Source: Marvania coccoides
Taxonomy: Eukaryota; Chlorophyta; Trebouxiophyceae; Chlorellales; Chlorellaceae
Reading direction: 5' to 3'
Length of the DNA: 64,000 nucleotides
Assembly (NCBI GenBank): GCA_963854735.1
Contig: OY978097.1
Coordinates: 992,001 to 1,056,000, forward strand
A program made the translations under genes and the position numbers. The notes beneath the pieces were generated by a model. The model worked only from the letters and a program-made list of their open reading frames with translations, did not search any database and was not told where the DNA came from. Within the stretch, counting starts at the first letter, position 1, and every line of letters begins with the position of its first letter. Positions 20,121 through 32,409 of the stretch are shown piece by piece.

Positions 20121-22802
20121 ATGTCGTACTCGCAGACCGGCTATCAGTCCAGGCGGCAAGAGCGGACGGTGACTTTTGTGTTCCCCCACACCAGCGGCAA
20201 GGTACACGGGGCCTCTTCTCATTCTTATAAACATACTGCAAAGCAGCATATACATATCCCCTTATTTATTGGTTCCTTTCATTTTGCAGCACTGTGCTGG
20301 CATCAACTCGGTCGTGGTGTCACCCGACGAGGCTCTGCTATGGACAGCCTCCAGAGACTCGCTGATTAAAAGGTAGGCTGCATAATATTATCCACCACAG
20401 TCCCATGCTACAAGAAGCTTTTGAAGTCTTTTTTTTAGCTCCTCTGCCATTTTACAAAGAGGTTTTTAATTATTTTTTTCAGGTGGGATGTTTCTGGGCC
20501 TGAGCCGGCCCTGGAGGCCGACTATGAGGGCCACGTCGATTGGGTCAACTCCGTAGTGGCTCTGAAGGGGGGCATGCTGGTATCAGCTTCCTCAGACAAG
20601 ACTCTGAGAACGTGGAACGCTCTCAGCGAAAATCCAGTCAGCGACGCCTGCTACTGCGAACACACAGACTACGTTAACTCCCTGGCGGCGGCCACCACCC
20701 GCCCTGTGGTAGTCTCGGGCGGGCTGGGGGGTCAGGTGATGCTGTGGGACTTGGGAGAGACGGGGAGAGCATGTGCGAAAATTGAAGGCGTGGCCGGCAG
20801 CGTGTATTCCCTCTCCTGCGACGCCTCCGCGGCGGTGGTGGCTGCTGGAACGGCGGATGGATGCATTTGGCTGGTAGACAGTCGCACGGGGCGGGCGGAG
20901 GCGCAGCTGCGGGGCCACTCTGCCACGGCGCGTGCGCTGTGCATGCCTGGCGATGCTTCCACCTTGGTGTCTGGGTCTTCCGACCACACGATCCGCGCGT
21001 GGGACCTACGTCAACGCCGCGCCGCGCACACGTTGGCTATTCACACAGACAGCGTGTGGGCGCTGGCGCCTGGAGACCCCTCGCTCTCCGTTGTTTACAG
21101 CGGCGGGCGCGACGGCTGCGTGTACCGCACCCACCTGACCACACGCGTCAGCGAGGTGGTGGCGGTAGAGAACAAGCCGGTGACTGCGCTGGCAGTCTGC
21201 TCTGCCACTGGCTCCATTTGGGTTGCTACCACCAGCAGCACAATAAGGAGGTGGGAGGGGTGCGGAGCAGCGCCTGCTGCGCCCCCACCGCAGCCTGGAC
21301 AGCTGTACACATTCGTAGCGGGATCTTTGCCAGCAGTGCGCGCCAGAACCGCGTTTGTGGGGGGCGGGCAGCGGCCGCCGCTGCGCCCGGCCGCTGCGCC
21401 TGCTGCCGAGGTGGTGGGCGCGCCTCCCGTGCGGCAGGTGGCTGTGCTGACCGACCGCCGTCATGTTTTGACCCAGGATGTCGACGACAGGGTGCTGCTG
21501 TGGGATTTGAGCGTGGGGGCACCTGTGCGCGACATGGGCACCATGGCCACGCTGCAGGACGCGGAAAGGGAGCTGTTTGACCCCGCACACAACGTGTGGC
21601 CCTGGTTCCAACCCGACACCAGGCTCGGTAAGTATATATATTTATTTTCACAATATATCCTACTTTTTTCCCAAGACAATTTTCGTTTTCATCTCCTTTT
21701 CACTCAGTGCTCCCTCTCATCCATTTTCTTTTAAATCTAGTTTATCTCGTTTTGTGTCTCTTCAGGGTGCCTGGCTGGGGTGATGGAGCCGCCTGGATGC
21801 TTCCTGGCCGAGGCCTATCGCCGAGACCTGGGAGACGTCAAAGCAGCAGCAGACGCCAAGGTAAACATGGCACAGCACATGCTGGGGGCGTTGTTCGGCC
21901 AGTGGGTGGAACGAAAACAGGCGGCGGAAGCGCAGCGGGACGCAGCAGCAGCAGCAGCAACGCCGCTACCGGTCACTTTGATAGGCGGCGGCAATGAAGA
22001 CCAAGACAGCCCCATGCAGGACGAAAGTGGGGGAGGAGACAGCACGAAAGCAATGAGCCAAGAGCTGCCTTCGCCGCTGACCGCAAAGGAGCCGGCGCTG
22101 GCCCGCCCCCCCGCCTTTTCTCTGCGCTCCCAGCTGCCGCCTGTGATTATGGTTTCAGAGGGCAATGGGGTGCCCCCCTGGCGGCGCCGCATCGACGAGT
22201 TTGATGGGACCGAGCCCGAGGATGCGGTGGTGCCACGCTGGGTGGGAGACTGCGTGCTGCGGGGCAGAGTCCCCCCTGGAAAGGACTTGAAAATGGCCTT
22301 CACACTGACACCAACTCCCAACTCAAAGCTGCCGTCGCTGCTGCAGAGCCGGCTCAACGCGCCGCGGGTGCTGACGGTGGACAAGGTGGCGGACTACGTG
22401 ATGCGGAAAATGGGGGAGGAGGGGGTGAGCCTGGCGGAGGAGCCGCTGTTTTGGTCGGCAGAAAAGCACGAAATGTGGGAAGCCGAAAAAGAAAGTGCAG
22501 GCGGAGAGAGTCCAGGGGCAGAAGCAGAGGGTGGCAGTGGTCGTGGTGGCTCGCGAAGGGGTGGCAATGGCGGCGCAGGGGGTGCTTTGGGGGCAATGGG
22601 AATAAGGCAACTGCGGCCGGCGTCACCGCCGCCCCCACCGCCGCTGCTCATCACCTGCGGGGGGGCGGCAGTGCCGTGGGACTTCACGCTGGCGGCGGTG
22701 AAGCAGTGGATGTGGAAGCGGTCTGAGGATCTTCGCCTCGAGTATGGATTTAGAGCGCCAGGACAGCCGCTGCGGCCGCCAATCATTCGCCCTCCTGTGT
22801 AG
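20121..22802 (+). CDS. WDR48: WDR48/UAF1-like WD-repeat protein (deubiquitinase cofactor)
   Basis: Model: exons 20121-20201, 20290-20372, 20483-21627 and 21766-22802, 781 residues. The N-terminus contains a beta propeller with blades readable as HCAGINSVVVSPDEALLWTA..SLIKRWD, GHVDWVNSVVAL..TLRTWN, HTDYVNSLAA..VMLWD, GHSATARALCM..TIRAWD, IHTDSVWALAP. The C-terminal part beginning GCLAGVMEPPGCFLAEAY and including VPRWVGDCVLRGRVP and the final PLLITCGGAAVPWDFTLAAVKQWMWK corresponds to the DUF3337/ubiquitin-like region specific to WDR48. WDR48 activates USP1, USP12 and USP46 deubiquitinases. Gly- and Ala-rich inserts lengthen the C-terminal part relative to animal proteins. Confidence 0.9.
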
Positions 22803-22980
22803 CACTAGAAAACGCGAATTTTGTGGACTTTAATTTTTGTTTCCTCCAAGCCCTTCGTTTTTTCATGGCACCTCATAAAATAAAGTAACGAACTGGCAGC
22901 TGTAATGTTTTCCGAGTGCATGAAGTCATGCTACTATTACACAGAGTAAAAAAGCAGAATGAGGTTACTCTCTGAGCTAA

Positions 22981-25900
22981 TTAGCGAGCAGAGATATGGC
23001 CGGCACCATTGGTAAGCTCTCGCAGCGCCTCTCTCACTTTCGTGTTCTTTCCCTGCAAAAGACCGCCAGCCACCCAGACACCACCACCCTGCCCTGTGGT
23101 CGATTCCTGCGAGGGCACCGCCCCTACGGCCTCCAGTACCTTCTCCAGAGCCTCCAACTGGGAGCTCACGGTAAGCAGGCCCTTGGTGGCCTGCTGTGCC
23201 GACGCATCCGACCCCTTTTGGCCCTCCAGCTTATTGAGGTAGCCCAGCGCGGCAGAGCGCTTCTGGCCCAGCATGCGCTGCACGCCCTGCATTGTAGCCA
23301 CCGCCCCAGGCCGCCGCTCCACCTTCTCCGCCCTCTGCGAGTCAGCAACCAGGCTGCTAAACACTGAAACCACAGCCAAGAACGCATCGCCGCGCTCCCT
23401 CAAGCGCTGCAGCAGCTCTAGAAGAGACACCATGGAGGTATCGTCCTCTACACAGGCCTTCGCCGTAGGGAGCTGTTTGCAGGCGATCACGTTGCCCACA
23501 GCGGCCAGACTCCAGCGACAGGCCTCGCCCATGCCCCTGTCTCTAGCGGCAGCCGCCGCGCCCTGCAGTAGCGCAGGCACAGCGCCGGCGTCGGAAACCA
23601 TGGAGCTGCAGCCAATGCTGGCTTCGGTGCAGCGAGCCAGGTCCCTGAGGGCGGCGACGGCAGGCAGCCGCCCGCGAGCGGCAGCAATGGCGTCCAACGC
23701 TGCCCTCGTTTTGTCGGCCAGGGTGGCGCCACGGGAAGAAGGCTGCAACGCAGCGCGCAGGCGGGTGCGAATGGCCAGCATCTTTCCAGCGTCTGGGTGC
23801 CCAGCACGCACAGCGTAGCCCCTCCACCCCGTCTGCACCACCAGCGCCGCTTCCTTGACCTCTTTGAGGCGGCGCACCGCCAGGAAGGCCCGCAACTGCT
23901 TCTGGATGGTCGTGGCTGCAGCAGAGCGCGCCGCCAGCCGCTGGCGGTAGGCTGCTTGCAGCATTCGGGCGGCTTTGCGAGCTCTGAGGAACCATGCTCG
24001 ATCTCTGAAGACAGGGTTCCAGGAGGCGATGACAGCTCTGGCGTCCGCCTCACGTCGTGCCCGCTGCCGCTCCTTCACAGCCTTTGCCTCCAGCAGCGCG
24101 CGGTGCTGCTGGCGCCCAACGTGGCCACGCCACGCCGCCTGGATGCGCTGCGCAGCGGCAGTCTTCGCTGAGAACTGCGCCATGATCTTCGCCAGCTCCA
24201 CCATCTTGCGCTTGGTCTGCAGCACTGCGAGCTCCCGCCTGGCAGCGATAAACCGCCGCGCGGCCCTCTGAATGGTCTCCACCGCCTCCCGCCGCGCCGC
24301 CGCCTCATTTCGCGCCAAAAAGCCACGGAAGTGCCGCTGCAGGGTCGCTGCTGCAGCGCGGAGGCGCAAAAACTCAGAGCGGGCAGAAACCCCGCGCCAG
24401 GCTGCCTGCAGCCGCATCGCAGCGTCCTCTCGCCGGTGTTGAGCAATCAGTTCCGTTGCATAACGCCTGAATGCCGTCTGAATGAGCACCGCCGCCTCCC
24501 GCTGAGCCAGGAACCGCCGCCGTTCGACGGTGCGGCGCCAGGCCGCCTGGAGTTTGGTGACAGTCCGGTGTTCAGTCGCGGCCTGGTTGGCTTGCAGCAG
24601 CAGGGCGTGGCGGCGGAGGGCCACAGCTGCAATCATCGGAGCGAGGAAGCGATCAAACACTTCCTGCCGCCCCAGCACCCCTCGCCAAGCAGCTTGAATG
24701 GTCACAGCAGCAGCTCGTGCGCGCAAGAACCGCTCCCTGTCGGGCTTTGCCCGCCACGACGCCTGCAGCCGTGTCACAGCTCTTTCCAGCTGCCGCCGGT
24801 CTTGCGACAGCAGGCGCAGCCCCCGGCGCAGCAGCCACGTCCTTGCGCAGCGCTGCACCACGCTGGCAGCATAAACCCACCGTTGGAGGTGCTCTCCGGG
24901 GGTGAGCTGGCGTTCCGCACCTTGCCGCTGCCGCCACCGCCGCTGGATGGTCATCGCGGCTCGGTGCTCGCGGTTGCACTCGATCAGGCTGCGGCACAAA
25001 AAGGCAGAGAATAACGCCGCAGCCCGAGGGTCGGCGCCGCCCTCGTGCAGGAAGTCTTCTGCGACGAGGAGAGGAGGAACGCCCAATGAGGCGACGGCAG
25101 ATCGCAGCAACTCGAAATTGGAGCGCACGCCTGTTGCTGCCTCCGCCAAGCTGGTGCCTGATGGACAGGCAAAAATGCTGCCCAGCGGCATGAGGGCAGC
25201 CCCCAAGTAATGGTGCACCTGTTATCAATGTATGGCAAAAAAAATGTAAGCGTACTGAAGAGTAGCGAATCATCCAAAACATGACAAATATATCTTTAAT
25301 TTGCCTTACCAAAAGACAGAACACCCGACCATCTGCAAGCTCCTCCGCGAATCCATTTACTATCACACCATACTTCCCGGCCACAGCCTGCACCCACTGC
25401 AGCAGCGCCGCCACGTTTGCCGCGCCTGCCCCCGCCTCCACCGCCAGCGGTCCCCCCGCAAAGCCGCCCTCCTCAAACACCCCGCCTAGGTGCTCCACCT
25501 CCATGCGCAGCTGGGACAGCGCCGCCAGCCGGGGCAGCTGGAAGCTTAACGCCATGCGCCACAGCAGGCACGTTGTGGCCTCAGGGTCGCCATCCACCAC
25601 GTCAGCAGCCTCCAGCCCACCCTGCCCCCTGGCCCGCTGTATGTTGGCCAGGCTCAACCCCGCGCCGCGCAGCACGCTGAGCGCGAGTTCGACGTTGTGC
25701 AATCTGTCAGGGCGTCGGGCTGCAGGGAACCGAGCGCGGTCAAACGCGCAACCATTTTTGGCGCGATCTTCCGAGGTAACGAACGCGTCCACGGTCCGGC
25801 ACAGTCTCAGCCCGTCCCGCAGGTCCACAGCGAGGTTTGCAAAGCTGAAATCCAGCTCCGCTAAGGGGGTCTGCAGATGGGACACGCGGTACCCCAACCG

Positions 25901-27277
25901 CCCCACAACACGCGCTACCTCCGACTCACCCAGCAATGGGCCCAGCGCCGCCTGCAGCACCGCTTCTGAGGACGCAGGAGTCCCCTGCTTGCCCGGTGCT
26001 TTTCGTCGCCGAAACAGCAGCGGGGCGCCCTCTGGCGGGGCTTCCGCAGCTCGGTCGAGAACCAGGATCACCAGGAGAGCTCGGTGGGCCACCAGCGCCC
26101 CGAGCTGGTGCCAGTAGGCCGCGGTTCGGGCGCCTTTGTGGCGTGCCAGCAGCCCTGAGTCTGCCACCAGGTGCTGCACGACCGCGTCGCTGGTGTGGGC
26201 GGCAATAGGGCACTCCATGGCCACCTCCGCTGCGAGCCTGAGCCACAACGGGTGGTAGGAGCCCAGCGCCCTTCGCAAACCGGCCTGCTCCCGCACACCG
26301 GTAAGCGCAGCCTCAGCGTTGGGCGTTTTCAGACGGCCTCCAGCCAGCCACTCCTTCACCCGCGCCATTGCGTCGTACACGTCCGGGTATTGAGCGCACA
26401 GCTGCGCCAGACGGCCGCGCATGCGTCCCTCCAGCTGCAGCACTGCACGGGGAGCCCCAGCCCCAGCAATGGCCCAGCCGCCGTCTTCTTCCTTGCAGCT
26501 GGCCGAAACGGTGAGCACCGAGTTGAGCCACATGCGCAGGGGAGGCTCCTGCCGGTCCAGAGACGATGCCCGCAGCGCGGGAGAAATCTCGCCGAGCTTG
26601 CTGTTGCGCTCCAGGAGGTGCAGGAAGGAAGGCTTAGGAGGGGTGAGCAGCTTCCTTGGCGAGCAGCTGACGGGCTTGAGTGCGGGCGTCCGCTGTTTGG
26701 CTGCTCCCTGCCCCTCCTCTTCGCCAGGCTGCTGCTGCCCCAGCGCTCCCGCTGCTGCCGCTGTCTCAGCATTGCCGTGCGAGACTTCTGGCAGCTCCAC
26801 CAGCACCCGCTGCGCTTTTCCGAGCGACGGCAGCTTCTTCCGCCGGGGCTGCGAGCCGCAAAGCACGCCAACGGCAGAAATTGCAGCGCGGGCAACAACC
26901 GTCGAATCTGGCCCGCACAGCTCCAGGGTCTCCGCCACGGGACCCTCTTTGCCGAGGTTGAGGCTTAGGCTGACAACAAAAGCGGAATCGGGGGCTAGCT
27001 TGACGACAGGGCACGGGCTGCCAGCGTCCATGAGCTTCGCCCAGGGAGGGCGTGCCAGGCGGAGTTCCACCACCAAGTCCGCGACGTTGCGCAGCTCAAG
27101 AGAGATTGTCTTGGTCTCTCCAATAGTCACTCGCCCGCAATCCAGAAAGGGGAGCTGCAAACGTATATAAAAATCAGCCAAAATGTAAAAATAGCGAGCC
27201 ATCGAACCAACGAACGATAATTTTTGTCGGGCCCTCACCTGCACACCGACAAATTGTGGTACTTGTAAAGTTAACAT
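22981..27277 (-). CDS. ASPM: ASPM-like (abnormal spindle) microtubule minus-end protein
   Basis: Model: exons 27239-27277, 25310-27154 and 22981-25218, 1373 residues. Order of domains: an N-terminal ASH-type beta domain (LPFLDCGRVTIGETKTISLELRN), calponin-homology region (SFANLAVDLRDGLRLCRTVDAF ... YGVIVNGFAEELADGRVFCLL, continuing across intron 2 into VHHYLGAAL), then about 13 IQ-like motifs (patterns such as AAVTIQAAWRGVLGRQ, AAMRLQAAWRGVSAR, AALVVQTGWRGYAVR), each a calmodulin or myosin-light-chain site, and an ARM-like C-terminal region. Shorter than human ASPM because of fewer IQ repeats. Acts at spindle poles and microtubule minus ends in mitosis. Intron 1 (27155-27238, 84 nt) is stop-free and a multiple of three. 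Confidence 0.88.
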
Positions 27278-27653
27278 TGCTGGGCGATGGGGCAGAGCAA
27301 CTTCCCCGCCCTCCAAGTCAAAAACTTAACAACTAACTAACTAACGCATAATAAAAGTGCTTCTCGGTTTGATGGAGTTGTGAATTTTTATAATACGGGT
27401 TTCATATATTAATAAAATATTTAAGTTACTTTGTCTTGATGAACGAGAGATAGTTTGCATTCATTGTAAAAAATCCATTTTCTTTTGCCGTTTTCGGCAA
27501 AATGCCGTCGATTTCTCACAAATATTTGATGATTAGTTGTTTCTAAAGTATATATAAGTCTTCCGGCATGCGTGCTCGACGCGGTCTGGCGTTTCATCTG
27601 ATTTCGTCAGTATTTTAACAACTAATAATATTTATGGTTACCCCTAAAATAAT
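27278..27653 (-). other. AT-rich spacer between ASPM and PGPP1 genes with a strong hairpin
   Basis: No coding potential. TTTTGCCG (27483-27490), loop TTTT, CGGCAAAA (27495-27502) form a perfect 8-bp stem. It lies downstream of the PGPP1 stop codon on the minus strand and upstream of ASPM, so a 3'-UTR/termination role for PGPP1 is plausible. Confidence 0.45.
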
Positions 27654-28808
27654 TCAATATTCATCAGTTTTTTCCAAAAATGTTGTGAGCGCCTCGGGAT
27701 CTGCCACCAAGGGATGCGCCGGCGGAGCCACACCTGCTCTTCGACACCCCGCCACAAAGGCCCCCTCCACTCTCCGCGCCTGCAGAAGCCAGCATCAACA
27801 TTAAAACTCGGCAAAATTCAAAGCGGCAAAGTCACATTCCATACTTCAAAATATTGAAAGAGTTATTTCTATTTTTTTCTTCAACTTACCGCTCTCACTG
27901 CCTTGGGCTCACCTTCCTTGGTGAACGGCTGCGGCCGGATGGTCAGCATGCCTAGCCGGTTTCCAAAGGCCACGTCCGTCAAGTATCGATCCCCGATCAT
28001 TATCAACCGCTCCGCTTTGCACCCAAAATGCTTCTCAACGTCCTCTGGCCCGCCAGCCGGCTTCTTCTCTCTGTGCCGCAGCACCTGCACCCCCAGGGCT
28101 TCCTCCAGCGCCTTCGCTTCTGTGCCCTCCGGGTCAAACTGCTCCAGCCCTGCTGAGTTGCTGTACAGCACCAGCCGGCCGCCAAAGACGGCAGAGCACT
28201 CCGCCAGAGCCTCGACAGCCGAGGGGTGGAGCTCAAGGCGGTAGGGTTCTGTGAGAGTGTTGTCCTTGTCGAAGATGCAGCCCTCGAACCCCGCGGCACG
28301 CAGCGCAGCCCAGCGCACAGAGCGGAGGTCGGTGACCTCGAGGTGAGGCAGCGCCATGGACTGATCAGACTGCCATGAAAGAAAGAAAGAATTCAAGGTG
28401 AACAAAAGGCAGAATTGTGTTGAATAATGTAACGCAAAAAAATCTGCTCTTACCAATGCCACCCTGGCGAAGAATGCGATTCCAGCTGCGTTGAAGCTCT
28501 GCCCCAGGCGCTGCCACGTAGACAATTGCACCGCATTTTTTTCCTACAAGGACATGTTGAATATGTTCAAGCGTGAATCCACCTTAAACAGCGCCAATTA
28601 ACGCCCCTGTAAGTTGTTTTAAAGGCACCTGCTCAGCTTCGGCAGCAGCGGTGGCGTCGGAAATCGCTGGCGCGGCCTCTTCTGCAGGCTGGGGCGTTGC
28701 GCTGCGGGTCATGGGTCTTTTGGGGGTCGCCAGGTGCCGGTAAACTAGGACGTAGCCCCTTGAAGAGGCTTGCAGGTGTCCAAATGCTCGAAAGTGCGAT
28801 TTTTGCAT
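27654..28808 (-). CDS. PGPP1: Phosphatidylglycerophosphate phosphatase (PGPP1/GEP4, HAD family)
   Basis: Model: exons 28629-28808, 28454-28543, 27890-28369 and 27654-27779, 291 residues. The first ~60 residues (MQKSHFRAFGHLQASSRGY...) look like an organellar transit peptide. The HAD core shows motif I FDKDNTLTEPY (nucleophile and acid Asp), motif II YSNSAG, motif III Lys in the RHREKKPAGG segment and motif IV MIGDRYLTDVAFGNRLGM. Exon 4 restores the conserved end GVAPPAHPLVADPEALTTFLE. The enzyme dephosphorylates phosphatidylglycerophosphate to phosphatidylglycerol, needed for thylakoid lipids and cardiolipin. Without exon 4 the frame would stop just past the donor at 27889, which is why a naive ORF looks truncated. 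Confidence 0.9.
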
Positions 28809-29054
28809 CGCCGTCTCCCAGAGGCGAGCGGGACCCAGAGCGATGATTCCTTTTTTTAATTATACGTGTCAAAATTAAAAAAAAAACGAGCTCTTGAGTG
28901 CGTGGCAAGTTTTTGGGCGAGGAAAGTTTTGTGACAGTTCTCGAGGCCCCTTTCCGTCTGTATCGTTTATTAAATAAAGATCAACAGTAAAAAATCGCTA
29001 TTATGGAGAGATGCTGCAGAACAATCAGGGTGCGCAGTTGCTGAGGTGCTCTTA

Positions 29055-31870
29055 ATGGGACACTGTGTGAGTAGACCAGCAGTGGCGGAGGAGGGGCCAC
29101 CCGAAGTGAAAGAGGTGCGTACACATGTGTATCGTGAATGTTTCTGGCCGCCCTTAAGGTCCACCGAAAATAATAGCCAAATATCACACGACAACAAAGC
29201 AGCCATCGATCTCATTGAAAACTTGTTTGGAAATCGCAGACTGCGCAGGTGATAAAGTCAAGAGAAAATGGACAGGCCACAGAGAGCAGCGCTGTTTCGG
29301 CCCCCGCAGCAACCCCAGGAAGCGGCAGCGAGTTCATCCCGCCGCCCAAGCCCGACAACGAAGAGCAGCGAGTGAAGTTGTTGCAGGCGCTCAACATCTT
29401 GGACACGGAGGACGAGGACAGGTTCAGCGCCATCACCAAATTGATATGCTCGGTGTTCAACGTGCCCATTGCCGCAGTCTCACTTGTGGATGCAGATGAG
29501 TTGTTGGCTGCCGTACCGCTGATACTTACTTTGATTTTTTTTCAAAGCAATAACAACAACGATGTATTGTTTGCCTCCACGACCCTCACATTCCCCCCCT
29601 CTTTCTTTTGGTGCACAGAGGCAGTGGTTCAAAGCCGCAGAGGGGTTGGGGGGCGTGTGCCAGACCAGCAGGGACATATCCTTCTGTGGTCACACCATCC
29701 TGCCCCCCATCCCGCAGCTGCTGGTCATAGAAGACGCGCTAGAAGACGTGCGCTTCTCCGGCAACCCGCTGGTCACAGGGCCGTTGGGCATTCGATTCTA
29801 TGCCGGCGCCCCCTTGGTGTCATCAGCCAACGGCTATCGCTACGGCTCCCTCTGCATAATCGACTCCAAGCCGCACAAGGACTTCACCGCGGAGCAGCTC
29901 AACATGCTGGCGCAGTTTGCGGAGCTCACGGTGCGCGAGATCGAGAAGGACAAGCTGGAGCTGCTGCAGAAAATGGTGGCGGAGCAGCGCCTGGAGCGAT
30001 CGTCGCTCTCAGGCAGCCAAGTATCCCACGGCGGCGAGTCCCTGCGCAGCAGTATCTCCGAGCTGCCCTCAGAAACCGCGTACTGGGGGCTTAGCCGCGC
30101 GGCCGACTGTTTTGTGGAGGGCGTGATGCTGGTGGACGTGACCACGCCTTCGTGGCAGGTTTTGTACACAAACATGGCGTTTTCCGCGGTGTTGGGGGTG
30201 CCACGAGATGAGGCCACATCGCAGGGGTTTTGGGACATGTTTCGGGGGCCTGGGCTGGGCCCAGAGGCGTGTGACGCTTCGGTTATTGCCAATGAGCCAT
30301 TCTCCATCACGGTGTCGCTGCAGAGCATCTACAGGCAGACCCCTAAGGCGGTGACCATCGACTTCAGGCCCACGGCCACCGCGCAGCTGGGGGTGGTGGG
30401 CGTGCCCGCGGGAGTGAACTATGGACGGCGAACTTCGCTGAGCAGCGATGGCGTTGCCTCGGGGCGCCCCTCAAGCATCAACGGCAAGGGCGCGCTGGTG
30501 AACAACTACAGCAGCACTTCCCCTGGAGCCACATCCACTGCACCCACCACCGCCACCGCCACCCCCACCTGCAACACCCACCGCTTCTTCTTTGCCATAG
30601 TGCAACCAGATCAGTTGCGGCCGGGGGCGATACGGCCGGTCAGCGACGGCGGGCGGCGGTTTGGGCTGGTCAGCAGCCCCGCGCTGACGGCCAATGGCAG
30701 CTTCAATAGCCGGCAATCGGGCGGCGCCGGCGTGCCTGCGCTGTCCAAAGCGGCGCCCACAGCGTTTCAAGACGTCCGCCTGGGTCCGCTCATCGGCCGG
30801 GGGGCGTACGGCAGGGTGTACCGCGGCAGCTGGAACGGCAACACGGTGGCGGTTAAGGTGATGGAGAGCACGGAGCGGCTGGCCACGCCAGAAGACCCTC
30901 ACGGTCGGCCGGTGGACGAAGAGGAAGGGGCCCCGACGGGGGCCAGGGGGCTGTTTGAAGCCGTGCTTTCTTCCTCCCTCAGCCACCCCAACGTGGTGCA
31001 CACCTACCAGTATGCGGTGCGCCCAGTGAGCAGGCCAGTGGGCAACACCGGCGGCAGTCGACGGGGGTCCATCGACTCTGCTGGGTCCTCCAACCACACC
31101 CAACGCCCCCAGCGGCTGTCCGAGGTATGGCTCATCTCGGAGTTCTGCAACCGGGGCCCGCTGCTGACTGCCATCGAGCGTGGCGCGTTTTTGACGCAGC
31201 CCTCTGCACAGTACGGCCAGCCCAACCTGATCGCGGTGCTGCAGACGCTGCAGGAGGTGGCGGCAGCCATGTACTACCTGCACTCGCACGACATCGTGCA
31301 CGGTGACCTCACGGGCGGCAACGTGCTGCTGACGTCGTCGGACAAGGACGCTCGCGGCTTCTCGGCAAAGGTGGTGGACTTTGGGCTGAGCAGAGTGTGC
31401 GGGGAGGAGGGGTTCTTGCAGACAAAGACCATGGGCTGCGCAGAGTACATGTGAGGCAGAACGTTTTTTCCCTTCTTTCACTATTTTTTTTCCTGCTTAA
31501 AAAAAAATAAACGCTAATTTTGCTTCTCTGCCTACCGCGCAGGCCCCCTGAGCTCATCACCAGCGGCATTTTGACCAAGGCTGGGGATGTGTACGCCTTC
31601 GGGATCATCATTTGGGAGATGTACGTGGGGCGGCGGGCGTGGGAGGGGATGCAGCCGGGTCAGGTCCTGAAAAAGGTGGCCAGCAACGAAATGCTGCAGT
31701 TCCCGCCGCAGACGCCGCACCGACTCAAGGTACTGGGCGAGCGGTGCATGACCATGCAAGCAACCGCGCGGCCCACATTTGCCGAGGTGCTGTCGGAGGT
31801 GAACGCCATTTTGGCCGATACAATGAGCATACTGCAGCAATTCCTGCACGCAACCGGAGCGAACGGATAA
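29055..31870 (+). CDS. GAF-PAS domain protein kinase, non-RD, with N-myristoylation signature
   Basis: Model: exons 29055-29114, 29249-29499, 29621-31450 and 31543-31870, 822 residues. Exon 1 starts MGHCVSRP, a myristoylation/palmitoylation-type N-terminus, suggesting membrane attachment. A GAF domain (LLQALNILDTEDEDRF ... PIAAVSLVDAD.QWFKAAEGL ... SFCGHTI, about 45-190) precedes a PAS domain (CFVEGVMLVDVTTPSWQVLYTNMAFSAVLG, about 255-350) and a Ser-rich linker. Kinase domain from ~490: glycine loop GRGAYGRVYRG, Lys in VAVKVM, catalytic HGDLTGGN (about 663, Arg of HRD replaced by Gly), DFG at ~689, and MPPELI. Expanded GAF/PAS-kinase families of this kind are known in green algae and may sense light, redox or small molecules. 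The PAS lacks an obvious LOV cysteine motif. The intron 2 boundary is ambiguous. Confidence 0.85.
29500..29620 (+). other. Intron 2 of the GAF-PAS kinase with ambiguous (possibly non-canonical) boundaries
   Basis: A GT-AG solution (GTTGTT at 29500, CAGAG end at 29620) gives DADEQWF at the junction. A shift of two bases (GAGTTG at 29498 to CACAG at 29618) would give DADRQWF, the usual GAF consensus, but requires a GA-AG intron. Length is 121 nt in both cases. Confidence 0.55.
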
Positions 31871-32409
31871 TTTCCCCTTTTTTCTTCCACCACAGCAGCT
31901 GTTTCTCAACATTTTTGGGGGAGGAAAGTGTATCTTAACAAGAACAAAAAAGCTTACAAACTGCGTGACGTGACGCTTCAACTCTCCTCCCCTTTCGCAA
32001 GTAATAATACCAATCAACCATCCACTGACATTTACTTACTGATTTGTATTACTGGCGGCTAGTTGTGTTTCTAGGCAGCGAGCTTCCCCCTTTCCCCCCT
32101 TCTTTCTACCATGTTTCAAGGAACCTGAATGAAGAAAGTCACCCATTGCAAATTGCCTGGGAATGAGCATTGCTGCGGTCCTTCTGAATATAGTATGATT
32201 GATCTACAGTGCACCAAGCAGGCGCCCCTGGCTTCTTTTACGTACGTGTACCACTTTTTTCCTTTTGCTTTGAGCGAACTGTCAGTAAAAACGTTACGAG
32301 GCAAAATCCGTTGTCAAATTCATATAAGAAAGGGTTCAGAAGGAGAAAAACAAGCACAAACACACAACAACAAACAGCGCCAACCCTTGCTGCCGGCCCC
32401 TCTATCAGC
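31871..32409. other. Intergenic region between convergent kinase and RPB2 genes
   Basis: 539 nt with no recognisable gene. The sequence is a mix of pyrimidine runs (around 32080-32105) and A-rich runs (around 32330-32375). I looked for tRNA or snRNA motifs and saw none. Confidence 0.4.

Noticed and set aside
27881..27890. Premature stop of PGPP1 right after 27890
   Set aside because: The stop lies within an intron beginning GTAAGT; exon 27654-27779 completes the conserved C-terminus in phase.
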